Source: Hydractinia symbiolongicarpus (taxonomy: Eukaryota > Cnidaria > Hydrozoa > Anthoathecata > Hydractiniidae). From it: a stretch of DNA of 64,000 nucleotides. The position numbers and the translations under genes were made by a program. The notes beneath the pieces are model-generated. The model was not told the origin of the DNA, did not search any database, and saw nothing but the letters and a program-made list of their open reading frames with translations. The DNA lies in contig NC_079879.1 in the NCBI RefSeq assembly GCF_029227915.1, positions 25,548,501 to 25,612,500 on the forward strand. The letters are read 5' to 3'. This document shows, one piece after another, positions 10,824 to 19,305 of the stretch (position 1 is the first letter of the stretch; every line of letters starts with the position of its first letter).

Positions 10824-13800
10824 GCAGTCCGTAAGGTTCTTCAATCCGATCATCGTTCGCAACTTATCAAACTGTACTCGTCCGATTCCTTTCGTCATTA
10901 TATCTGCGATCATATCTCCAATCATCTTGATAAATTCATCAATACGTTTTTGATTGTTTCCGGCCAGTATGATATCATCAACATATACAGCGATTATGAA
11001 TGTTTCTTCATCTGTTTCAAGCGTGTATATACAAGGATCGTTGTTTGATTGTTTGAAGCCCATACTCTTTAGATGTTTGTCAAGTGCTTCGTTCCAACAT
11101 CTAGATGATTGCTTCAATCCATAGATACTTTTCTTGAGTTTACAAACCAAGTGTTCCTTTCCTAGAATTTCAAATCCCTCTGGTTGTTTCATATATATGG
11201 TTTCGTTAAGTTCACCGTTCAAAAATGCAGTTCCAACGTCGAGTTGATGTAGGAGAAGTTCTTTCTTGACTGCCAATCCAATCAACGTTCGTATTGATTC
11301 GAATCTAACTACCGGAGAAGTTGTTTCGTCATAATCTTCTCCATATCTTTGATTGTATCCTTGTGCAACCAATCTTGCTTTGTATCGCTCCACATTCCCA
11401 TCAGAGTCTTGTTTCTTTTTGTATACCCATTTGCTGCCAACAACTTTTCTGTTTGGAGGTAATTCAGTCAACTCCCATACTTCGTTTTTGTGTAGAGAAT
11501 CCAATTCGGCTTCCATTGCTTGCATCCACTTGTCTGCATCATGTCCTTTGATTGCTTTAGAAAATGTATTTGGATCTTCTTCTTGAGTGATGTATACCCA
11601 TTCTCCGTAACGATCAGGAGGCCGTCGTTCTCTTACTTGTCGCTCTTGCTCCTCCTGTATTTGATTATCTGTGTTTTCTTCACGAGGTTGTAATTCGATC
11701 TCTACTTTTGGTTCGTCTATGTCACGGTCGTCTTTCAATTCACCACAGATTTCATTGAATGTCACATTTCGGCTGTAAAAGACTCTCTTCTTGTCGTTGT
11801 CATATAGACGATATCCCTTGATTCCATCACCGTATCCAAGAAATACACTCTTCTTGGTTTTTGAATCAAGTTTCTTTCTTTCATCTTTTGGTACGTGAGC
11901 ATACGCATCACATCCGAAAATTCGTAGATTTTCGACATTTGGTTTCTTTCCAGTTAATACTTCAAAGGGTGTCTTCCCTTTAACTGCTGTCGTTGGACAT
12001 CGGTTACGAAGGTACGTTGCTGTAGCCAAGGCTTCGGCCCAAAATCGTTTTGGTAACTTTGAATCTGCTAACATTGATCTTACAGATTCCATGAGTGTTC
12101 TGTTCATCCTCTCTGCAACTCCATTTTGTTGCGGTGTTTTCGGAATTGTCAACTCATGATGAATACCTTCTTTCTTCAAATAGTCTTCGAACTCTTTGGA
12201 TGTATATTCTCCACCATTGTCAGTTCTAAACGTTTTTATCTGAATTCCAGTCGATTTTTCCACAGTTGCTTTCCATTCTTTAAAATTCTCAAACACTTCA
12301 CTTTTGTGTTTCATGACATATACCCATACGTATCTTGATTTATCGTCAATGAATGTAACAAAATATTCTGCACCACTAAGTGATTTTGTTTCTATCTTTC
12401 CACAAACGTCGCTATGGATTATACCAAGGAGATTTTTCGATCGATCTCCTCCTGTCTTCGGAAACGGTATTTTGCTTTGTTTCCCATCAATGCACGGTTC
12501 ACAAAATGTCGGTTTCTTTGTTGCATCATAATCAAACCCTTTAACAAGTTTGTCCCTTGCCAATCGTTTAAGATTCTGCACACCGAGATGACCGTATCTT
12601 CTATGCCAAATTTCTTCCTTTGTTGTAGCGTTATTATCACATTTCATAACTGTGTGATTCTTCTTATTTCTCAATCCATTACAGTTGAGATGGTAAAGGT
12701 TGCCATGCTTTGTTGCTGTACCAATGATTCCGTGTTTCGCATCCACGATGTCACATTTGAAATCTTCAAACTGAAACTTCTTTCCATTTGTTGCAGCTTT
12801 TGATACACTAAGTAAATTGTACGAAAGTTGTGGTACAAATAAGACATCAGATAACTTGCATACAACGTTTCTGTTTTCTGAAATGTTCATTTCCAAGGTT
12901 ACTGTTCCTTTTCCAATTGCTTGTACTGAATATCCATCACCGACAGTGATATCTTGTGGTATTTCAAGTGACGAAATTTCTTCGAACAATTCCTCTTCGT
13001 TACACATGTGACATGTTGCGCCTGAATCAACTATCCAGTTACTTTTTCCTTTGACTGCCAAAGTATTTTCAGCAACTAAACTGATGATTTCTTCACTATC
13101 ATCTTCTTCTTCTTCAGCCGTACACACATTTTGCGGCTTCATTCGATTTTTACCGTACGTCGAAGGAGTCTGTCTCTCGAACTTCTTCGTTAATTCTTTG
13201 CAATATCGTTTCACATGACCAATCTTTCCACAGTGATAACATCTGGGTCCCTTTCTTGGCTTTCCATGATTCGATGTCATTGCTTTGACATTCGTTTCCA
13301 AAGTGTCCTTATCTTTCCGCTTGCTTTCCTCGTGTAACAATCGTTCAGTTACGACTTCAAGCTTCGGTACTTCAGCACTAGCCTCCAGAGCTGTAACTAG
13401 CATATCATACGAGTCTGGTAAGCTTGCTAACAAATGAACAACTTTACTTTCATCATCCAACGGGTCTCCAATAATTGCAAGTTCATCGAAAATTTCTGTC
13501 AAAGCTTTAACGTGCTTTTGAACAGATTGCTCATCTTTCAACTTCAAGTCATACAACTTCCTGCGTAGTGTCAATTTATTACTCCATGTCTTCTTTTGGA
13601 ACTGGTCTGCCAACTTCTTCCAAACCTCAGTAGGATCTTCTGGATCTGGTCCAAGCAGATATAACAGCGTTGGTTCCACCGACAAAACAATCGTTGCTAA
13701 CGCACGATCTCTACGCAAATTAAATTTCGGAATTTCTCTCTCTTCAGTTGGAGCATTTTCTCTTCCATCAACAATTCCCCAAAGTCCATCTTTGATTAAC

Positions 13801-13898
13801 GCCATTCTACACTGTACCTTCCAGGTAGCATAGTTTGTTCCATTCAATGGTTTTATCAATATTTTGGTGCTTTCCATCGCCATTTGTTCCGTATTCAA
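10818..13898 (-). CDS. Copia gag-pol polyprotein, RNase H region deleted
   Basis: A single uninterrupted 1026-codon frame. Gag occupies residues 1-200 and opens with the copia-type LNGTNYATWK motif. A zinc knuckle CYHCGKIGHVKRYC is at 220-233 and the aspartic protease DSGAT at 291. The integrase zinc region is at about 430-475. The integrase core has D497, D560 and E596 (spacing DX62DX35E), followed by the GKTPFEVLTGKKP motif. The reverse transcriptase runs from about 800, with QLDVGTAFLNGEL (D887) and YVDD (972-975). After residue ~993 the frame jumps to DMIADIMTKGI, the extreme C-terminus of copia pol. By family comparison some 330 residues (RT thumb and RNase H) are missing, yet the frame stays open. 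It cannot be autonomous unless it is complemented. Confidence 0.95.
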   Translation of the reverse strand: MNTEQMAMESTKILIKPLNGTNYATWKVQCRMALIKDGLWGIVDGRENAPTEEREIPKFNLRRDRALATIVLSVEPTLLYLLGPDPEDPTEVWKKLADQFQKKTWSNKLTLRRKLYDLKLKDEQSVQKHVKALTEIFDELAIIGDPLDDESKVVHLLASLPDSYDMLVTALEASAEVPKLEVVTERLLHEESKRKDKDTLETNVKAMTSNHGKPRKGPRCYHCGKIGHVKRYCKELTKKFERQTPSTYGKNRMKPQNVCTAEEEEDDSEEIISLVAENTLAVKGKSNWIVDSGATCHMCNEEELFEEISSLEIPQDITVGDGYSVQAIGKGTVTLEMNISENRNVVCKLSDVLFVPQLSYNLLSVSKAATNGKKFQFEDFKCDIVDAKHGIIGTATKHGNLYHLNCNGLRNKKNHTVMKCDNNATTKEEIWHRRYGHLGVQNLKRLARDKLVKGFDYDATKKPTFCEPCIDGKQSKIPFPKTGGDRSKNLLGIIHSDVCGKIETKSLSGAEYFVTFIDDKSRYVWVYVMKHKSEVFENFKEWKATVEKSTGIQIKTFRTDNGGEYTSKEFEDYLKKEGIHHELTIPKTPQQNGVAERMNRTLMESVRSMLADSKLPKRFWAEALATATYLRNRCPTTAVKGKTPFEVLTGKKPNVENLRIFGCDAYAHVPKDERKKLDSKTKKSVFLGYGDGIKGYRLYDNDKKRVFYSRNVTFNEICGELKDDRDIDEPKVEIELQPREENTDNQIQEEQERQVRERRPPDRYGEWVYITQEEDPNTFSKAIKGHDADKWMQAMEAELDSLHKNEVWELTELPPNRKVVGSKWVYKKKQDSDGNVERYKARLVAQGYNQRYGEDYDETTSPVVRFESIRTLIGLAVKKELLLHQLDVGTAFLNGELNETIYMKQPEGFEILGKEHLVCKLKKSIYGLKQSSRCWNEALDKHLKSMGFKQSNNDPCIYTLETDEETFIIAVYVDDIILAGNNQKRIDEFIKMIGDMIADIMTKGIGRVQFDKLRTMIGLKNLTDCE

Positions 13899-14056
13899 CT
13901 AATCCGGATAATCCGTTTCAGGTTTCCACAATACGATTTTTCGTGCGAACTTTACACCAATCGAAACCAAAATCAAAACAAACTCGTCGGACACACAAGA
14001 TGGCTTCTTCTTCTTGAATATTATTTCTGTAAATATTCAATCTTCTTGGGCATAGA

Positions 14057-14070
14057 CTGGGCCCATAACC
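14057..14070 (-). other. Primer-binding site for half initiator tRNA-Met
   Basis: Immediately inside the 5' LTR, the plus strand reads CTGGGCCCATAACC. This matches the anticodon arm of eukaryotic initiator tRNA-Met, so the sense strand is complementary to it. Drosophila copia primes in the same unusual way, from an internally cleaved tRNA-iMet and not from a 3' end. Confidence 0.85.
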
Positions 14071-14348
14071 TGTTGAAATGTAAACTTTATATATTTGCAG
14101 AGTTGCTTCGACTGCTCCAATAACTTTATGACTCTATGACTCTAAAATTTACAAGACGTTCTCCTATTTATATATTAAAGATAAGATACTTTAGAATGTT
14201 CTAGTATATTCCAGATGTTCTATATTTACTATTAGTAGTTTCTAGTATAGTTATCTTATTTCTGGAATATTCTCCAATGTCCCTTATATTTCTAGATAGT
14301 ACACAAGGTTCTAGAATGTTCTTGCGGCAAGAGTGCCTATTTTCAACA
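14071..14348 (-). repeat. Copia 5' LTR
   Basis: 278 bp, identical to the 3' LTR. In sense orientation the promoter part (U3) comes first: three heat-shock-type elements and then a TATA box at 14165-14172 (sense TATAAATA). Confidence 0.96.
14165..14321 (-). promoter_or_regulatory. LTR promoter: heat-shock elements plus TATA box
   Basis: Two perfect TTCnnGAAnnTTC elements lie at 14309-14321 (TTCTAGAATGTTC) and 14260-14272 (TTCTGGAATATTC). A partial one (GAA-TTC-gTA-TTC in 5-base steps) is at 14194-14211. TATAAATA follows at 14165-14172 in the sense direction. Alternating GAA/TTC pentamers are the binding site of trimeric heat-shock factor. The order, HSEs and then TATA, is that of a working inducible promoter. 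The 3' LTR has the same sites at 10771-10783, 10722-10734 and 10656-10673. Confidence 0.7.
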
Positions 14349-14353
14349 ATTTA

Positions 14354-15387
14354 TATAATAATGCAGATGTAAGATGCGCACAGCTGTATTGTTTGTTTTT
14401 TGATGGACATATATCTGCTACATGAATTAAATGGAATACAGTGGATTCTTCCACGGGAAACAGCTAGTATACGATTAAAACGCAATCTTGCGTCCTCAAA
14501 ATCTCAATTCTGCGTCAGTAAGAAAACTACTTAACGATGCGATATTCATTTATCGGTAGTTATAATATGTCATACCTAGACTCGTATTGAAATTAACTTG
14601 TTCAACGCATGCTGTATTGCATGACATCAATAAGATCCCTCCATGGCAGATGCTGTGCTCCATAAAGCCCGGAATATTTTTTTGATCATGGCAGCGAAGG
14701 TGTTATCCTAAGGAACCTAGGCACAAATATGGCACATCTTTTTATAAAAAGTCATCAATTTAAGGTCTAGATCCGCTACATACAATTCTTGCAATAATAA
14801 ATTTAGGTTACGTGTTTTTATCGTGTTTTCAATTGGAGCTCAATTTTAATGGTACCCTAATGCATTTGAAAGCAGCAAAATAAGTGTTTCTGATACTTCA
14901 AAGAAGTTATTTATACTTCTTAAGAATTTGTCACAAACTGTGGATGCCTGGGTATAAATTTGTCTTTGACCTTCGTTTTAAAAGTAATGCTTATGAAACA
15001 TCGAGAAATACCCAGTTTTTAAGTATTTAGAATCAAAATTACTTTTATTTTCAAAACATGTTTTTCAGGAACTTTCATGTAATAAGTTGTCAGTTGACCT
15101 ACAGAAGATTTGTGCAATTTTTTTCATTTCACTGTAACTGTGATGGTTGTGGAAAAAATGTTTATCTGTTCTGTGATCCTATGAAAATAATCATGTTTTT
15201 TATTGAGGTCACTTTATGTTTATACATATAGATGTTGTAAAAAGATTATATTATTTTCATTGTATAGTTATTAAGTGGTTTTATAATCACCTGTATCTAA
15301 TAAGCGTATGTCTCAATTAAAGTTAATTTATACACATCGTATTACATATAAGACGTTAGAAGACGATGTGTATGATATCTTTATAGA
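14354..15387. other. Upstream region of the monooxygenase gene
   Basis: No gene seen. The last bases before the start codon read TCTTTATAG then A-ATG, a possible splice acceptor one base before the start. No TATA box or other element can be singled out in such AT-rich sequence. Confidence 0.4.
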
Positions 15388-17420
15388 ATGTCTCAGCAAA
15401 GAAGCATAGCAATAATTGGCTGTGGACCATGCGGAATGTCGATGCTATCTGCTTTTCGCCAGGCTGAAATAAACGGTGAAACAATACCTAATATCGTTTG
15501 CTTTGAAAAACAAAATGCCATAAGTGGTTTATGGAATTATAACTGGAAGCATGGTTTAGACGAGTTTGGTGAGTATGTCCATAACAGCATGTATCGCACG
15601 TTGTGGTCAAACGGGCCAAAAGAGTGCTTGGAAATGGCGGATTATTCATTTAAAGAGCATTTTAAAAAAGAAATACCATCTTATCCTCCAAGAGCTGTGT
15701 TGCAAGATTATATACTTGGTAAAGCGAAGAAACACAATATTTCCAAATTTGTCAAATTGAACACTGTCGTCAGATCTGTAAAGGAGAAAGAGGATAAGTT
15801 TATGCTGACATACGAGGATTTAGTAAACAAAAATGTTGCAGAGGAAGAATTTGATTACGTCATTGTGGCTACTGGTCATTTCTCAATACCACATATACCA
15901 AATTATCCTGGACTTGAGCAATTTCCTTGCAGAATTCTTCATAGTCATGATTTTAGAAATTCAGAAGAGTTTAAAGATCAAACCATTGTTTTTCTTGGCT
16001 CCAGTTACTCTGCAGAGGATATTGCTTTGCAGTGTTACAAATATGGAGCCAAAGAATGCATCATATCATATAGAGCCAAACCAATGGGTTTCAAGTGGCC
16101 TGAGGGAATAAAAGAAGTTCCACAACTTCAACGAGTTGAGGGGAATACCTTTTACTTCGCCGACGGTAGTTATGCCAGTGCCGATTGTTTGATTATGTGC
16201 ACAGGATACCAACATTCTTATCCTTTTCTAAGTGAAAATATCAAGTTGTCTGCAACCAATCGCATTTATATTGATAAACTGTACAAGGGAATAATATTTG
16301 AGAAAAATCACAAAGTGATATATCTCGGAGCGCAAGATCAGTACTACACTTTCACAATGTTTGATGCTCAAGCTTTGTTTGCACGTGATTATGTACTTGG
16401 AAAGATCAAATTACCAAGCAGTCGAGAAATGAGAGCTGACATTGAGAAGTGGATGGACCGTTTCAATGACGTAACTACGCATTTCGAAGAGATAGATTTT
16501 CAAGGTGACTATATAAAAGATTTGATGAAGGTCAGTAACATCTTTTTTTTCTTACCTTAATTTTTTTTTTTTTTTTGGTTAGTTACTTTATTTCGATTTC
16601 TTTTTTTTTTTCAACTTCATTAAAAAACATGATGTAGTTTTTGGAAAACAGGAGAAGTAAAAAACATGTTTATAGTGTCAGCTACTATGAGTCAGTCTAT
16701 GAGTCACCACGCGGCGCGTGGCCTAGTGGTTGTGAAGTTCGCCTTACAATCATAAAGTCCGTTGTTCGGTCTACAGTGGAGGCATGTTAAGCAAGTGCCT
16801 TTACCACAGCTACGGTTCAAGCCATGCTATGTGAGTGAAATTGGGTAGGCAATGCTTGTGAATACCTAATGTATAATTCAGAACACAGGACTTACATTGA
16901 TAACAGTGTTTTCAACGTTAAAATGGCTCTATCCTGTATAAATATTCGGAATAATGATAATAAGAAGAACACCACAAGATGAAATTTTATTAATGACTTA
17001 TTAAAAAATATATGTTTTCTTGTTTAAACCGAAACAGCAAAAAACAGTGCCATGAGTTTTTTTTCTTGGTTTGTGAGTCAGCTAACTTTAACAAAAAATA
17101 ACACAACAGAACGTGTAAAAGATTCCTTCCAAACATCTTCCGTTGGTTAGAATTGAAGGTTAGAAGCAGAGGAAAAGAGCTAGCTGGATTTAATTGCTAC
17201 TTTTATTTTTTAGTTCATAGACTATCCCCAACATGATATTGACAAGATGAATGAAATTTTTAAACAATGGAAAAGAGATAAGTACAAGGATATTTTGACA
17301 TATCGAGATGTCAGTTTCGACTCCGTAATTACTGGCAAGCCCTCGCCTAAAATGAAGATCACTTGGTTAAAAGCAATGGATACTTCTCTTGACTGGTTTG
17401 TTAACAAAAGTCACGAATAA
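15388..17420 (+). CDS. Flavin-containing monooxygenase, two exons
   Basis: Exon 1 is 15388-16530 (donor GTCAGT) and exon 2 is 17214-17420 (acceptor TTTTTTAG), giving 449 residues, the usual FMO size. It is a class B flavoprotein that uses FAD, NADPH and O2 to oxygenate nucleophilic N or S. The FAD motif GCGPCG is at residues 11-16, the NADPH motif GSSYSA at 204-209 and CTGY at 271-274. The FMO fingerprint FxGxxxHxxxF is present at 179-189 but its glycine is Cys181; the pseudogene copy at 33381 keeps glycine. There is no C-terminal membrane helix, so it is more like soluble trimethylamine-monooxygenase-type FMOs than vertebrate microsomal ones. The substrate is unknown. AATAAA lies 13 bases after the stop (17433-17438). 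A paralogous pseudogene lies 18 kb downstream in the same orientation. Confidence 0.93.
16711..16975 (+). repeat. tRNA-derived SINE in the FMO intron
   Basis: A box-A-like stretch (GTGGCCTAGTGGTTGTGAAG) and a weak box B (GTTGTTCGGTCTAC) are followed by a body that ends in an ATAATGATAATAAGAAG tail. This head, body and short A-rich microsatellite tail are typical of a SINE. It shares little with the one at 6915 beyond the promoter boxes. Confidence 0.6.
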
Positions 17421-18432
17421 TTGTCGATGATAAATAAAAGACTTTTAGTAACTGAACGCGTACTTCTCTTTGCGAAAATGTGTCAGACTTTAAATTTAAA
17501 AAAATTGCTGGTGATCACGAATTAGATATTAGTTAAATTTTTAGGAGATTTTTTACCAATTCAATTGATAATGTTAGTATATCTTTAGTACATGTACATC
17601 ACTTGTGAGGAAATACTTTTATTCCAGCGAAAAAACCTACCATTGCGTACTGTGCCCCAAGACCTGCTCGTATTTTTCACGGAAAATATCCAAATTTCGT
17701 TGCGATGGTATTTCAGATTGTTTACAATGTTGCACATGAGACAGCAAGGTCAGCCAAAATTATTTTAAAATATGTAAAGGTTAGTTATTGTCTTTTCGCG
17801 CGATTCCTGAACAATATTTTGTGTCACTATGTCGGACTTTGTTCTATTTCGAGTAATTCTTATAATTTCTGGGCCAAATTTGCACTTTTTTACAATACTA
17901 TAATTTCATTAATTAATTGAGAAGCTATTGTAAGCTAACAGCAGACTGACATCTGTGTTTTTATTTCTACCGATGAATTTTTAACTTTTACACAAACTTT
18001 AGACGCAAAATAGAAAATTGCGAGTAACAGATTTTGTGTGCTGTTTTTGGTGTTTTTATTTGAACGGATGTTGTGAGAAGGTTCTTTGTTGAACAATCAT
18101 TCAACAGATGTGTGGTGTAACATATACTGGTACTATAAATCGCTTCACCCGCATGTGCAGACCGGTGTATTTGTACTTAAGCGGTCAAAAGGTCGGTCAA
18201 AGCCGTTTCTCTTATTATTAACAATAGTGTTTCGGCTATTCAATATGGCTGCATTCAGTTTTATTCGTACACTCCGAGAGTTAAGTTTTTCCAAAATTTC
18301 GCTAAAGCTGTGTATTTTGATATTTATTGAGCCGTAAATCGTCTAAATAACTCGCCAACCAAAATAATTGTCATATTATTCTTGACATCACTGATTTCAC
18401 TTTGATGTGGTTGGAGGCCCTGTGGGCTATTT
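17421..18432. other. Non-coding stretch downstream of FMO
   Basis: Contains the FMO polyadenylation signal and otherwise nothing recognisable. The small open frames at 17705-17920 and 18086-18337 show no family motifs. Confidence 0.4.
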
Positions 18433-19305
18433 GAAATTCATCATTCGGTTGTGTAAATTCACCATTCAGTTGTGATAAGTCGTCATTGAGTCGTCAAAAT
18501 TCATCATTTGTACATTTCAAATTCGCATATTTTTAAATTCCCAAAATTATCATTCGAGTATTTCAATTTTGCAAATCGAAATTCGCACATTTCGAATCTG
18601 AAGTGCAGAGAGCGGAGTATACGAAATGGAGGGTATATTGAGAAGTAGGGACTTACAATGTTGCGTTGATAAATTTAAGGAAGAACAAATGGAAGGTAGA
18701 GCACTATGTTAATATTATCGGAAGTGGTAGTAAATCTTGGGGTAAAGGCACTTGGAGTTCGGTATCGTTTAAGAGAGAGTGTCAACGAACTCATGAATTA
18801 CCGTGTTATAGCGAAGTAATATCGTACTAACTTAAGGTTTGTATCTATAAGCCATAAATGATTCGGCCCTTTGACACTGTATATTCTTCGATGTCTCTTT
18901 TTTCGTCCTTTGAGAGCGGTTTTTTTACAATACAGGAATTCAGAAATAAACTTTCACACTTCGCTGTTGAGTTCTTCTGGGAAGTTCGTACTTGTTCATT
19001 CGGTGGTAGAGAGTTTTTTCAGAGACATTGGTCAAAACGTCTGAACCGTTCTTCTTCAATATTTTTTCCATTTTTGCCGCCATGTCGTTTTCTAGATGTC
19101 TATTTTTCGCGCGGTTTTACTTGTTTAACTCTCTTCTCCGCTCTTTTTTTTTGATGCGCGAATGATAATTTTGAGAATTTAAAATGTGCGAATGATAATC
19201 TTGCAAAATTAAAATTTTGCGAGTTTAAAAAGTGCGAATTTAGAATGTGCGAATGATGAATTTTCAAACCTAATGATAAATCTACATAACTGAATAATGA
19301 ATTTT
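18433..19305. mobile_element. Foldback element with long imperfect inverted repeats
   Basis: The left arm (18433 to about 18600) and the inverted right arm (about 19150 to 19305) share the series AAATTCATCATTC, GTCAAAATTCAT, ATTCGCACATT and AAATTATCATTCG in mirrored order. Many short AAATTCGCA/TGCGAATTT words occur in both arms. The central 550 bases have no transposase. This is a non-autonomous foldback/MITE type of element, old by the mismatch level. Confidence 0.6.

Larger units (their letters stand above)
10528..14353 (-). mobile_element. Full-length copia LTR retrotransposon, recent insertion
   Basis: The element reads on the minus strand. Two 278-bp direct repeats (10533-10810 and 14071-14348) appear identical base for base and have TGTTGAAA/TTTCAACA inverted tips. 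Both sides carry the 5-bp target duplication ATTTA (10528-10532 and 14349-14353). Between them are, in sense order, a primer-binding site, one gag-pol frame of 1026 codons and a purine tract. Identical LTRs mean that it inserted recently. The pol region is internally deleted (see the CDS). Confidence 0.97.

Noticed and set aside
11321-13011. Plus-strand open frames opposite the copia gag-pol
   Set aside because: Antisense shadows of the real minus-strand frame with no family motifs.
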